Below, piece by piece: positions 1 through 20,581 of a stretch of 64,000 nucleotides of DNA. Source of the DNA: Latrodectus hesperus (Eukaryota; Arthropoda; Arachnida; Araneae; Theridiidae). Position 1 is the stretch's first letter. Every line of letters begins with the position of its first letter. The stretch is taken from the NCBI GenBank assembly GCA_037975125.1, contig CM075853.1, positions 56,271,091 through 56,335,090 on the forward strand, read 5' to 3'. Made by a program: the position numbers and the translations under genes. The notes under the pieces are model-generated. The model did no database searches, was not told the origin of the DNA, and saw only the letters and a program-made list of their open reading frames with translations.

Positions 1-2749
<2,749 letters not shown>

Positions 2750-2998
2750 TTAGATAGAAGCAGCCGAGTGGACTCTTCGTGATTTTGAAGCAGGGACCAA
2801 GCAGAAGATTCTTAATATTTGGTACGCCACCTCCAGAGGTATCATTTCACTTGGAAGTATAGCGACCACACCCAGTTTTAAAGTGTACCAGCCGACTTTA
2901 GTAAACACTACGGGTTTTAGGTTAAGCCGGGACACGAACTCACTACCTTCCAATAATGAGAACGACACCCTAGCAACAAGGCCACCGCTGCTCATTCA
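2750..2998 (-). mobile_element. tRNA-derived SINE-like element
   Basis: This island is clearly richer in GC than its surroundings. On the minus strand it starts with a tRNA-like head. The head has an A-box-like segment (TGGCCTTGTTGCTAGGG) followed about 45 nt later by a B-box-like GAGTTCGTGTCC (plus-strand positions near 2930-2942), then CCGG. That is the arrangement of an internal pol III promoter. The remaining 170 nt form a non-coding body that ends near 2750. The 81-codon minus-strand open frame across it is incidental. I found no clear target-site duplication, so both ends are approximate. Its body does not match the two SINEs near 46.1 and 60.9 kb, so it belongs to another family. Alternative: an unrelated dispersed repeat with chance box similarity. 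Confidence 0.6.
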
Positions 2999-3542
2999 CT
3001 GACGGAAAAACTACCTGTAATTATTTCATTTCTGTAGTATGAAGGCAAATGATGTTATTCTTTATGCGGAGATTACAAAACATTTTTCCTAGATGAATAT
3101 CTAAGGCTATAAGTTGTGAATTAAGGAATTTTCGAATCAAGATTTCCTTCTTTTAAATTAAAAATATCTGGAAAATGTCTTGAAATTTTTCTTTATTGCT
3201 TAATTTCTTGAAAATATTCATGGTATACCATTCCACTATACCCAACTTCTAATAAGGAAATAATTTTAAAGTTATTGAAATATTATTTGAGCATACTAAT
3301 ATTACAATATTTAAAAATTAAATTACATAAGGAATCATTAATATAATAATGAAAAGTTAATGAAAAATGCTATACAAAACACCAATTTTTTTCTGTATTT
3401 TTCATATCATTACTTATCACTTTCTTAACTAATAAATAACAAGGTACAAACATATACACGTACACACACATATATATACAGATGGATATCAAAATTATAA
3501 AAACAATTTTTGGGAATAAAAATGACATTTTAAAATTAATTT
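2999..3542. other. AT-rich sequence without a gene
   Basis: Nothing recognisable apart from a short CA/TA-rich stretch near 3450-3480. Confidence 0.5.
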
Positions 3543-3656
3543 AAGAATTAAAATACACTTCTTGAAAGTGTATTTTTCGTATTACGTATTCGTATAAGTG
3601 TGTTTTTTCTTGAAAGTGTATTAAAATACACTTCTTGAAAGTGTATTTTAATTCTT
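3543..3656. repeat. Repeated palindrome block next to a Tc1-like element
   Basis: Two 18-nt arms, 3543-3560 and 3639-3656, are perfect inverted complements. Each lies in a short motif (AAAATACACTTCTTGAAAG, continuing as TGTATTTT) that is nearly palindromic itself, and part of the motif occurs a third time near 3608-3622. The block ends eight bases before the left terminal repeat of the Tc1-like element, so it may be a small separate element or altered flanking DNA. Confidence 0.75.
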
Positions 3657-3663
3657 TCGAAGC

Positions 3664-5040
3664 ACATTGAAAGTACAACACTAAGGAAGAATGACCTTAA
3701 AATTATGCAAATTCAGTGTAAAATCCCCTTACAAAGTTATGCGAATGATGTGAAATGCACAGCTCTTCAGCGCACGTACGTTAAGATATAAGATGAGGAA
3801 TTGGCAGAAAGGGCAATATTCGCGTCATTATTGCTGCTTGGAAAATAATTATTGAAAGTTTGTTCCTGTTGGAAGGAATGCCTGTAAATGCAGAGAACAA
3901 CTGGCCATCTTTGACAGATTCAGTTCCATCAAACAAACGAGTTAACGAGGGGTGTGGTGATTGGACTGAGAAAGGCAGGTTGGTCCTTACAGAAAATCGC
4001 AGCTTACAGACACTTGGGCACGTCAACGCTACACCATTTGTGGAAAGATGGTTGGAACTTGGAACTACGGATCATTTGTGGGGTGCTCGTGCAGCCAGAG
4101 TGACGTCAGCATGGATCGATGTGTCTAACGGGAGATGGTGGTAGTCCCAGAAACACATCTACTGAAATTCTGCAGCATGTACAAGTCACCCTGATGCTCC
4201 CATATCAAACAGAAACATTTGCCGTCGATTGGGTACTAGTGAACTGCATTCATGGCATCCGTTAAGAAAATTGCCATTGACTCCACAGCATAGACGCTAA
4301 CGTCTGGAATGGTGCTAAATTAAAGCAATGTAAAGGATGGATCGGGGCACAATCGTCTTCTCAGAAGAGTCGTGCTTCTGTTTCTTCAGTGATAATAGAC
4401 GCGTACGAGTGTGGGGACAGTTTCAGTACTGTAGCAATTGTGGAACGTTCCAGTGAGCGACAAAGCAGCATCATTGCTTAGGGTATTATTGCGTACGGTT
4501 CCAAATCATCTCTAGTTCGTATTTATGCCACTGTGACGTATATGATGTACGTAAATGACGTATATGTACGTATATGATGTGCTGTGGCCGTTACTCTCCC
4601 CTACCTTCAAGAGAAGACCAATGTTGTTTATCAGCAGGATAATTCAGTATATTAAGTAAAATATCAGCAAATTGATTGCATCAGTCAACATGCCCAGTAA
4701 GGTGCAAAGCTGATTAACTGGCCACTGTGGTCTCCAGATCTGTCACCAATTGAACATGTTTAGGATATGATTGACGCCATTTGAAGTTCCTGCCACTGCC
4801 TCCTTCGGCAAGTGGTTGACAGGGAAGGGAAACTCATTATTCACGACTTCATCCGTACTCTCGTTGACTATGTGCCTATAAGTGTTGATTCATGTAGCGT
4901 CGTCCACTGTGGTCCTAAAACCTACTGGATCCATCCTGTTCTCACTTTGATTTATGCATATCATTTCGAAACACAGATCACTTATTGTCACTTTCTGGTA
5001 ACTCCTTCTTGGTATTGTATTTTCAATGTCTGGAAATGTA
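3664..5040 (+). mobile_element. Decayed Tc1-like DNA transposon
   Basis: Left end 3664-3696 and right end 4997-5029 are inverted repeats that match at 26 of 33 positions, both starting ACATTGAAA at the outer edge. The right end closes with TGGAAATGTA, leaving a TA at 5039-5040. The matching outermost bases on the left are eroded. Between the ends lies about 1.3 kb with recognisable pieces of a Tc1-type transposase in plus orientation. The size (about 1.4 kb) suits a Tc1-like element. Many stops and frame breaks show it has been inactive for a long time. Confidence 0.8.
3860..4900 (+). pseudogene. Tc1-like transposase remnant
   Basis: Fragments of one transposase occur in order on the plus strand. 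Near 4000-4090 is a second helix-turn-helix-like stretch (LGHVNATPFVERWLELGTT). Near 4260-4300 comes PLRKLPLTPQHRR. Near 4345-4420 is VFSEESCFCFF with RRVRVWG, the region of the first catalytic residue, where the usual SDES reads SEES, so Asp is replaced. Near 4630-4650 is YQQDNSV, holding the second catalytic Asp. Near 4700-4765 is WPLWSPDLSPIEHV, holding the Glu of the DD34E triad. The C-terminal region runs to about 4900. Several in-frame stops and frameshifts interrupt it. Tc1-like transposases are normally about 330-350 residues and cut and paste the element at TA sites. This copy cannot be functional. Confidence 0.8.
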
Positions 5041-5700
<660 letters not shown>

Positions 5701-7504
5701 GCCCAATTACTTTGTGTTGAAAATGTTCTGAAAAAAATTTTCAATATTCAGTATATTAAAAATTTATTTCGATTTCTTTTTTATGTCCTTACTTTAAGAA
5801 TATGGCTTGAAAATAAGTTAGAATAAATTTGCAAGATTTTGTCATTTTGAAATGTAGCTGAAAATGCAAGCAGATTTAAAGGAGGTTTCAAAAGGGCGTT
5901 AAAATGGAGATATAAAATTCTAATGTTATTACGAAAATTGTTAAGAGGAATTAAATTTTAAAAAAAATTATTTTGCTTAAGGGTATGCAAAACTATCAGC
6001 GAAATACTGAAATTAAACAAAAATATAATATTAGTTCATTTTTTGATAATGTCAGAAACATTTTCACAATAAAACAATATGTCAAGTGCAGGAACACACT
6101 AAAAATATTTTAATTTATTGTTTTTTGAAAGCAATCCATCACTTTTTAATAATAATATGTGCATTTATGGATACATAACTGTTGTTACTGTTAAACAAGC
6201 ACTACTTTTAGTAAAATAATTTAAGTGCATTTATAGACTCAGAAATCATTGACTTGATATAGCACATGCGGATTCAAGTAAAACACTAAAAATTATGTCA
6301 GAACAAATGTATCCACTACTCGATTCAATCGTGAAATAAATATCTACTAACATGATTCAGTATTCTAAAATGCATTGACATTCCTGACTTTAATTTAGCT
6401 TAAATGTGGCTCAGTAGTGGTCCATATTCACTATATATTCTCATTTAAGCAGTGACACTTCTGTTTTTAAAATAACTAAAAAAACTCTATCCGAATGAAG
6501 ATTTTGGTAAGAAATTACAATATCCAAATCATTATGCATTTTTGTCATTATTAATGCTCACAGCAATCAGGAAATTGTTTCATGCACCATTTATCCTTAA
6601 AAATCCTCAGTATGTCTAATTTTATACAAATAATTCTCTTTGGTTTCAGTAGTTCTTAACTGTATGGACGTAAGTAGCCATACCCGAATACGTCATTTAA
6701 ATATTCCATCTAATCCAGCTGCAAGATTTTAATTGCTTTTCAGAAGTAAAAAACTTTTACAATTGGAATTCTCCAATACATGCTATGTCATAAATTGGAA
6801 CATAAATTTAAAAGAAACATTTAAAAATAATTTCTCAGTATAAAGTTAAATCTTTTGAAATATTCAATCTAACCTTCAAATCTTTAGCATTTATTAACGT
6901 TCGTAATGAGCTATTATCATGGTATTCTGTTTATAGCTATTAAATTTATGACGTGTTTTATTGCTTAGAATGTAAAACGCTATAGAAGGAAAAAAGTTTT
7001 TTATTATTAAATATCTTACTATGGGATTATATTTTAATAATGAATATGCAGCTATTTTTGTTATTTAATTTACATCACTTCGATTTACCTAAGTGATTTG
7101 GCTGATTAGACCTTTTCAATAGCCCTAAATTTAAGCAATTTATTTATTATTATTATATTTACAGGTTACTATGATATATTCACTCTACTTATTTAGTTTG
7201 AAGAACATCTAAAATTGACTTCTATATTTCTGTATTGCTTAAAATTCAATACTACACTTCACAAAACTTGAAAAGAGAATTCCTTCTTCAAAATTTGAAA
7301 ATTAATATTAGTGCCAGTTTTGCCAAGTAAAATTCAGATTTTCATTGACAGACTTTAGATACTGATTAAAAAATTTAAAAATGAATTGCCGTCTAATATG
7401 AAATGGTTTTGTCAGAGGAAATAAATTTTAAGACCAATGAATATGAAAATAAATACAAATAGTATTAAATGAATCACAGCAAAATTAAAGCTTGGGAATA
7501 AAAA

Positions 7505-7559
7505 TTTCTATGCTATTATTTATTCACAGTGATTTTGTGAATAAATAGTATCATAGAAA
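7505..7559. repeat. Inverted repeat, 23-nt arms
   Basis: Arms 7505-7527 and 7537-7559 are complementary at 21 of 23 positions around a 9-nt loop. It could be a small foldback element or a chance AT-rich hairpin. Confidence 0.7.
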
Positions 7560-8092
7560 GTATTATATAATGTTCATATTGTACTAAAAATTCCAGTACA
7601 AATAATAATATTTCATGTTAAAAATAATTTGAAATTTTAACAATCTAAACTATACGAAAATAAACGTCATATACCAATTCCTTTCTTTCTTTATCTTTCT
7701 ATCGTAAAACATATACTACTTTTATTACTTTTATAAATAAATTGTGCTTAATATGCACACAGTGAAATATCATATTAATATTTCAATTTTTCTCTACATA
7801 AAGCTATTCTACCTGCACTCCCTGTGAATCCTGACAATCCATGGGTAAGAAGCATATTGGCGACTGTACTGCATTTTTGTATTACAATTCTGTTGCTTTT
7901 AAAAATTAAGAAGCAAGACCAAGACTAAAATTATGACTTTTATTGTGTACATTTTTTAAAATGTAACTGAAGAGACTTTTTTTTATTTAATTTCGTTTAC
8001 AAAATAATTAAAGAATCATTATGAGTGAGCTTTTACATAGAAAATATACATAGAAATATATTTGGTTAAAAAATTTTGTCTTCATTTGATTG

Positions 8093-8119
8093 TAAATTGT
8101 TTATTTTTTAAACAATTTA
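8093..8119. repeat. Perfect 11-bp-arm hairpin
   Basis: TAAATTGTTTA at 8093-8103 and TAAACAATTTA at 8109-8119 are exact inverted complements around five T residues. Confidence 0.8.
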
Positions 8120-10837
8120 CCGTCAAATATTCAAAAACTTAAAAGAATATTATTTACATGAAAAAATTTGAAGATATGAGTAAGCATTAAAGCTTATGCA
8201 TTACAATATACATCACCTAATCAATAATAATTTAATTTTGGCAGATTGGTCTGCTTCAGTAAAGCTTTAAATCGGCGGCATCTATTGATGAAACAAAAAA
8301 ATAAAGAATCATGTGCAATTAGGATAAAAATTACTTCGCAAACTTTGTTCTAAAAGAATTCCCGTTAAATTAAGTACCATTTCTCTTACAAGACTTAAAA
8401 TAAATGGAATTTCTTCGTATAGTTAAATGTTTGTTCGAATTTAAGTTTTATTTACTAAGCTTCGTTTCATTTAATTACGCTAATTCGGTAGAGTAGAAGT
8501 ATGTTTCCCAGCTTATATGTGCTCATTGTTTATCCAAATTTATAAAATTACCCTAATTTTGTTACACTACTAGTGTTATGCATGAATATTTTCCACTCTA
8601 TTTGAACAGCGTTCTTATTTACCTTCTGATTATACACGTTAACATCTCAATACGATTAAAATTGTAAATAATTGTGGGGATTATTAATTATAATGATATA
8701 TGTAAAACTCAGAATTGATTTTTAGAAGTACATTTTGATTCAATATTTTGTGAGCAGTTTTTATTTGATCAAAACCACTAAATGTTGTGGATTTTGAAGT
8801 AAAAACACTAAGGACGCAATGCAATATGTAGATAAATTATATTATCTATGTAATATAAAGTTAGGAGAGTTTGGGAATTGTGAATCAACACATACCTTTA
8901 GGAAAAATTTAAATCTTGAACATTTATGTATAATAACTAATAAATTTTATCTCTTCCCTCATTGCTTCTTAAAAATATATTTTATGTTATTTGCAAATAT
9001 ATTTCCGTTAATTTCCTTAAAAGATATTACATATTAAAATTACTTTTGATGCTCATAAAAAATAAAATTAGGTTCTGGGAAATAAATTCTTTAATATTTT
9101 TCCACATTTTCTATAACTATAGTAATAACATTTCAAAAATGTTAAAAATATTTTGCATCTTGCAAATTACTCAGACTCTTTTTTAATTATTAACAGGAAC
9201 TTCCTGAGTAACATTGAAATAAATAGTCAAATATCATAGCCATAGTCATTTCTTAAGTGATAATTTATTGCACTTTAAATCTATTAAAAAACTGTTTCTA
9301 TAAGATTTCAAAAACTGTTATATTTTTCATTACATTAGCTAAAATTCTCAAAAAGTAATTCTGTAAATTACTCTAGTTGAAGTAAATGTAAATAAATCTG
9401 ATGTTTTATGTTGTTTCATTGGCGGAGTACATGTGACTCATTTTTTTAAATTCGTATAAGCCTTCATTCACAATATTACCCTTAGTCGAGCGTCACTTCT
9501 AAGAATATTTAATATAGTAGCATGTATATAAAAAACAAAATAATGTATTTTGCATCATTTTATATTTTTGTGTACATGCTACATATTTATATTTAAATGC
9601 ATTTATAACTCATGTATATAGAAATGTGTATATATTAAATTTAATAGATAATTTTTCTTTTCTAGTAATCAATGGTAAGGAAATATTAAGATATCAAGAT
9701 TTCTAAAAGGAAAAAATTGCTTTTTTTAATACTTCAAAAAAATTTTCCAAATAAAAAAATTTTAATATTTTTTTCCGAATACAAGTGTTTCATACCTCAT
9801 TCTTGCGGTTAAACCTAGAATATAAATTCTGACAACATCAATGAGAAAACACAGTAATTTTAATTTAATACTAATAAATTGTAATTTTGAATTTTTATTA
9901 TTTTTCTAAATATTTAAAAAATATAATTTTTAGTGAAAGAGCTATAATTTTTGATATTGCCAATAATTTAAATAGTAAAAGATGAAAATAAATACTTATG
10001 TATCATTATACTAAATTTATACCCCAATTAAATTTATAAAATATTTTTAGAAAGTAATATGTACTTATAAAAATAATGAATAGATGTTAAATTGCAAAAG
10101 ATGCACTCAAACCTTGAGGTTTTATAAGAGATCTGAAAATACTATTTAGCAATTGAGAAGTTGTGTTATTTCTTCTTTGCATTTATTTCTTTAATTATTC
10201 TAAATATTTATTCTTTACAAAGAGATGGAAAAAAAATTAAATTTCAGAAGTCATGTATTATAAAACAATAGTAATGGTTTATATTTTATAAGAAATCTGT
10301 TAATGATAAAATTATATTACGGCAAAATTCATTAAAAGATATAGTAAAAATTGTTAGACTTTTTGTAGAACCTTTTATTCAATTATTCAAGTGAAGCAAG
10401 TTTATGTAACAATGGATATTTATATTATATTAATTTAATTAGCATATGTGTGAGAAATAAAAAATGGAAAGACTGAAATTTTCTTGTTTATATACGGCCA
10501 TTTAACTTTCAAATTTGTGATAGTAAATGGGTTTTTCAGGTGCATTATTATACTGAACAATTATTTCTCCGTATTCTTTTATGTATTATATCTTAGTATT
10601 AATTCCATACTAACAAATATTTATTTTAAGTGCCACATTAGGCTCTGTGAGAGTCTACATCACATTAGACTCTCGCATTAGGATATTTCATTTCTATAAG
10701 TAAATAGACACTAATAATATATCTATATTTCAATGTACAAATTGAGTATTGTTTGCTTGTCATGCAAAATTCAATATTCGTTTAAAAATTACTCAAATGT
10801 CAGCCAAGAATTACTTTGGAGAATTGTGAGTTTAAGA

Positions 10838-11145
10838 AAAGAAAGAATAAATTTTTATTTACTTTTTCAAGGGTAAAAAGGTTTTTGAGTTACGCTTAAG
10901 CTCACTATAAATAAATTCTTATGGGATTTAGAAGAAGTTACAAAAGCATCCATCTTCTCTGTCCAGACCACGGTATTCATTGAAGAAATGCTTTGTTGTC
11001 AGTCCATTTACTGAAAGAATTTTTCATGTGAAGTAAGACTTCATTGAATTTTTATGGAAGAAAAGTATTCGTCTTCACGGTATTTTTTTCTAACTTCAGT
11101 GATCTGATCTACTGAAATCTCATTTGCTCAAGACATCATAAATAA
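10838..11145. repeat. Unclassified dispersed repeat, copy A
   Basis: This segment resembles 27860-28165 in the same orientation over about 300 nt, with many mismatches and small indels. The clearest shared blocks are ATAAATTCTTA-GGGATTT, then GACCACG-TA, ATTTACTG-GAAA, GTAA-TAAGACTT-ATTGAATTTT and GATC near the end. It has no long open frame, no pol III boxes and no terminal repeats that I can see. Ends are approximate. Confidence 0.6.
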
Positions 11146-11851
11146 AATGTTTTACGAAATATTTGGTATTTCAATTTATTTCAATTCCGAGAATTTTATC
11201 AGAAAGTAGTGGTAAATCTTTCAGATGAAAATATTTCTTATTTTCTCCAAGTTTTATTTATTTTGTTATTATTTCATCAGATTTACTTTTATTGTAAAAT
11301 TATTCCATTTCTCACGCAAAATAAATTTTTTTCTGGTAGATTCACTTCAGTGCACTTAGGACTTTTTTAATTTTTTCAGATTAAAAACAGAACATATAAA
11401 TGAGAAATTTAAGGATTTTTGTTCCTATTTCAATACTTGATAATTTATACATTGTATGAAATTGTTTTATATGTGGTGCAATAAAATGTAAAAAACTTCT
11501 AAATAATTAAAAGGTTTAATTTCTTAATGTAAAATCTTTATATTATACTATTTATTGCGTGAAAAATACAAATATCATGCTAATATTTTTATCTAAATTA
11601 AAATTTCAATTGCAATTATGAAAAATGTTGAACTAAATCTCATATAATTAGAAGAAATTTTAAATTTAAAATACAAATAACAAATTTTATTTATGAAAGA
11701 AAACACTAAAAATAATTTCCACATTTACATATAATATTATATTTTTTATCATCAAATTGTGATTTTGCTCTTAGAGCTAATAATTTATAGCATTCTTGTA
11801 GTGAATAAAACGCAAATAATGATTTAGATTTGTTTTTTGAAGAAACAAAAT

Positions 11852-17402
<5,551 letters not shown>

Positions 17403-18107
17403 GATCATTTTTTATCTCTGAAATAATCTTACAAAAGATAGAGTGAAACCAATTTGATGTTAGAAGGAAGCCGTAGAAAGAGAAAAATGGTTCCACAAAG
17501 TTTCTGACAGAATTTTATCAAAGGAAACCCTATTTGAAACAAATGTTGTGATGTATGTCAAATGAAGAGAAAAATTACTTTTCTTAGTTGATTCTCTTTT
17601 AAGGAATTCTTAATATTTCCCGATACAAATTGTAATTAAGTTTAATTTAGACTCACTAAGTAAATGTGGAAAATATTTTATATACTTAACAGTATACCAA
17701 TTAAGGAATATTTGTACAGATTTCGTAAATTTATTTATGACTAACTCTAAATTGAATTTCCAAATTCCTGTTTTCTTATCTGTTGGCAAAACAGTTTCGT
17801 TATTTTAAAATATAATTTAATATAAAAGAATGTTCATTTTTATTTATTCCATAAACATTAAATATATTTAAAGCAAATCAATATTGAGTATTATCATTTT
17901 ATGCGTATGAGAACAGTATGTACATGTCACACAAAATGTTTTATTTTAATATATGTTGTGTCATATCAAAATATTTCTGTTTTCAAAAATTTTATATTTA
18001 TTTTTGCATTACATGCAATTGTCTAGGAATGTGTGCTATGCTAGAATAATATAACTGCATAATAGTTCTTAAAAGAAAAAAATATTCGTAAAAAAATGAA
18101 ACACAAG
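17403..18107. other. AT-rich sequence before the LTR element
   Basis: No gene seen. It ends with CAAG at 18104-18107, the left copy of the LTR element's target duplication. Confidence 0.6.
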
Positions 18108-18356
18108 TGTTAGCATCAAGCTGTAATATTACTTAAAAAATGAGTGGCCACTAGATGGCAGTTTTTAATATGTCATGTTGAGAGAGATGTACAAGTAATT
18201 GAGAGGGGAGATTGTATGAAGGAGCTACCTTAAAGATCTGTAAATAATCCAATCTTGTAAATAAATCTTTAAATATTAGTAAATATATAAGAAGCTCTTC
18301 CTTCCCCACCTAAGCTACTGACTCGTCATCTGACAAATAGAATGGAACCGATAACA
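18108..18356 (+). repeat. 5' LTR, 249 bp
   Basis: TG...CA-bounded direct repeat of 21995-22245. An AATAAA polyadenylation-type signal lies at 18260-18265. Differences from the 3' LTR include a missing AT near 18234 and GGG for TCA near 18144. Confidence 0.95.
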
Positions 18357-18644
18357 AATCAAAAGAGGGATATAACTCGCGACGCTTTCGGAATTGAGGT
18401 AGGCGAATTTTAATTGTTTCGTTTCGAAATGTATATTAACGTATTAAGTAACATATTCTAAAGTAGTGAACGAGATTTAAGAATTATGTGTATAAGTATA
18501 AAGTATTTTCTAAATTTCGTTTGCAAAACAATTTCGTTTTTAAAGAAACAATTATTTTCGTTTTGGGTGAAGTAAAAGTAATAATTTCGTTATTGATAAA
18601 GTATTTTTATGTATTAAGTAATTAAGTATTAAAATTTGTGAAGT

Positions 18645-19760
18645 ATGGCTTTTTGGGGGAAGGTTAAAAAAGAAGATTTAATAGAATTAGCAACAGAATT
18701 AGGTCTCTCCGTACCTGAAGATGCTAAAATAATTGATTTAAAACGTATTATAACGGAACCAGAGACGTATGATGAAGAGTTTAGTAAGAGCTTATTAAGT
18801 AGGATTACTGAAGATCGAATTGCCTCAGAAATAGCCGCCAAAACGTTGGCTGACCATGAGCATGAACTTCAACGTTTACGTATGGAAAATAGAGTTCAAA
18901 ATTTAAATATTTCAGATTTAAGTAGCAACGATGAAAGTAGAAACGTACACACAGATTTTCGGAAGTTAATGCACGAATATAAAATCAAAGATGGGGATAT
19001 AAATTTTTATTTAGTTTTATTTGAACGGCAGGCAAGACGACATGGGTTAAATTAAGAGTATTGGGTGTCACAATTTTTGGGACTTCTTCCATATGAAATT
19101 ACGCAACTAATAAACAAAGATTTAAACAACGTGAAAACAAAGATAATGCAAATAATTATAAATATGTAAAATTGTTATTGCTTAAGAGATATAAGTTAAG
19201 TGCTGATAAGTTTAGATTTACATTTTTAAATCATGTTAAAAATCCAGAAAGTATATGGAAGAATTATTCATTCGAATTACAAAACTATTTTGAGGAATGG
19301 ATAACGGCACTCGAGATTTCAGAGTTTAATAGTTTAAAAAATTTAATTATAACTGAACAATTAAAGAAACAAGTAAGTTCAACAACTTGGGAACATTTTG
19401 TAGATGAATGGCGTAAAATTAATTCTCCAGACCAGTTAGCTGATAAACTGGATAATTATGATAATGTTCGATCTATTAACAGTTTTGAATTAAGAAACTC
19501 ATCGATTTATAATTCTCGTAATGATAAATTTCAGGTAGAAAAGAAATCATTTCCATTTAGTGAAAATAAAGGTGTTAATCGAAAAAAATCTGGTTAGCTT
19601 GGATATTCGAAATGAAAAAGGGGAATTTAAATGTTTTAATTGTAATGGTCATATAGCTCGTGAATGCCCGGCTCCGAAGACTTTTGCCTACTGTAAGAAA
19701 TGTAAAAAACTAGGTCATTCTCAGAGAATGTTAAGTTTGAAACCGATCAAAAGCGCGAGG
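18645..19760 (+). pseudogene. Retrotransposon gag remnant
   Basis: Gag forms the particle that packages the element's RNA. The ATG at 18645 opens 136 codons starting MAFWGKVKKEDLIELA, an N-terminus of a kind common in spider Gypsy-type gags. A TAA after GLN stops it, but the same frame continues with capsid-like sequence (FLGLLPYEITQLI). A shift then moves the capsid part (LLLKRYKLSADKFR to about 19490) into another frame, and the nucleocapsid lies in a third frame near 19620-19730. There, two zinc-knuckle-like motifs are seen. The first reads CFNCNGHIAREC, spaced CX2CX2HX4C and so two residues shorter than the usual CX2CX4HX4C. The second, CKKCKKLGHSQRM, has lost its final Cys. The gene is broken. 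Confidence 0.85.
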
Positions 19761-19827
19761 GGAATAATTTATCTGTCAGTCAAAACAATTCGGATTCATG
19801 TGCGTTGTTGGCGCCTACGAACTACTT

Positions 19828-20160
19828 GAAAGATGCTTATATTTATGGAAATAAAGTAGTTGCATTGATTGATACAGGAAGCAGCTGTTGCCTCTTAAAA
19901 GAAAGTATTGCAATAAAAATGAATCTGAATATGACCCCAGATAGCAGTAATTTATTCGGTTTTGGAAATCAAAATACCCAGTAACTAAAATTCTTGGAAA
20001 AGCTGTAGTAAATATTCGTGTAGATGATATAGTTGGAAAATTTATTCTTTTATTAATTGTCGAAGATAATTCCCAACCATGCGATTTAATTTTAGGTAGA
20101 ACATGGTTAGATTTACCATACATTGCTTTTACGTGTATTGGGGGTAATTTAAAATTTGGA
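19828..20160 (+). pseudogene. Retrotransposon aspartic protease remnant
   Basis: Retropepsin-type protease that would cut the polyprotein. The frame carries ALIDTGSSCCLL with the catalytic DTGS (about 19863-19900). After a frame change near 19980 it continues with a beta-rich stretch and LILGRTWLDLP (about 20085-20120), the conserved ILG element near the protease C-terminus. The domain is split between two frames, so it is inactive as it stands. It follows gag directly, as expected for Ty3/Gypsy. Confidence 0.85.
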
Positions 20161-20581
20161 TCCGCAAATGACGATGTTTTTTCAGAAATTCAAGTAGATT
20201 TAAGAGAGAATACAGTTAAATTGAAAACATTAAATGAAACAAATCGAAAGTAAGTCAATTAATTTAATTAGAGCGAAAATTAAAGAAACCGAAAATTCGA
20301 TAGTTAATGGAACAATTTTAGCCAAAAGTTTAGGACAGAATTTCGATTCTATTCTTGAAGTAGTTAATGGTGAAACAATTGTAGCAACAATAAATAAAGA
20401 ATAATTTAATTTAAAAATTAGGAAAGGTCAGTGCTTGGATAGAGGAATGGAAGTAAGTGAGGAAAGCTTAACCCTATCTAATAAAATTAAATGTATAATG
20501 AAAAAGTAGAAGTTATAACAATTAAGAAAGAGAAGTCTCCTATTTTAATGAAAGATATTAATTTCGACAAATCCTTAGAAA

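Noticed and set aside
18357..18400. Primer binding site after the 5' LTR
   Set aside because: I could not match the bases after ATAACA to a tRNA 3' end with confidence, so no site is listed.
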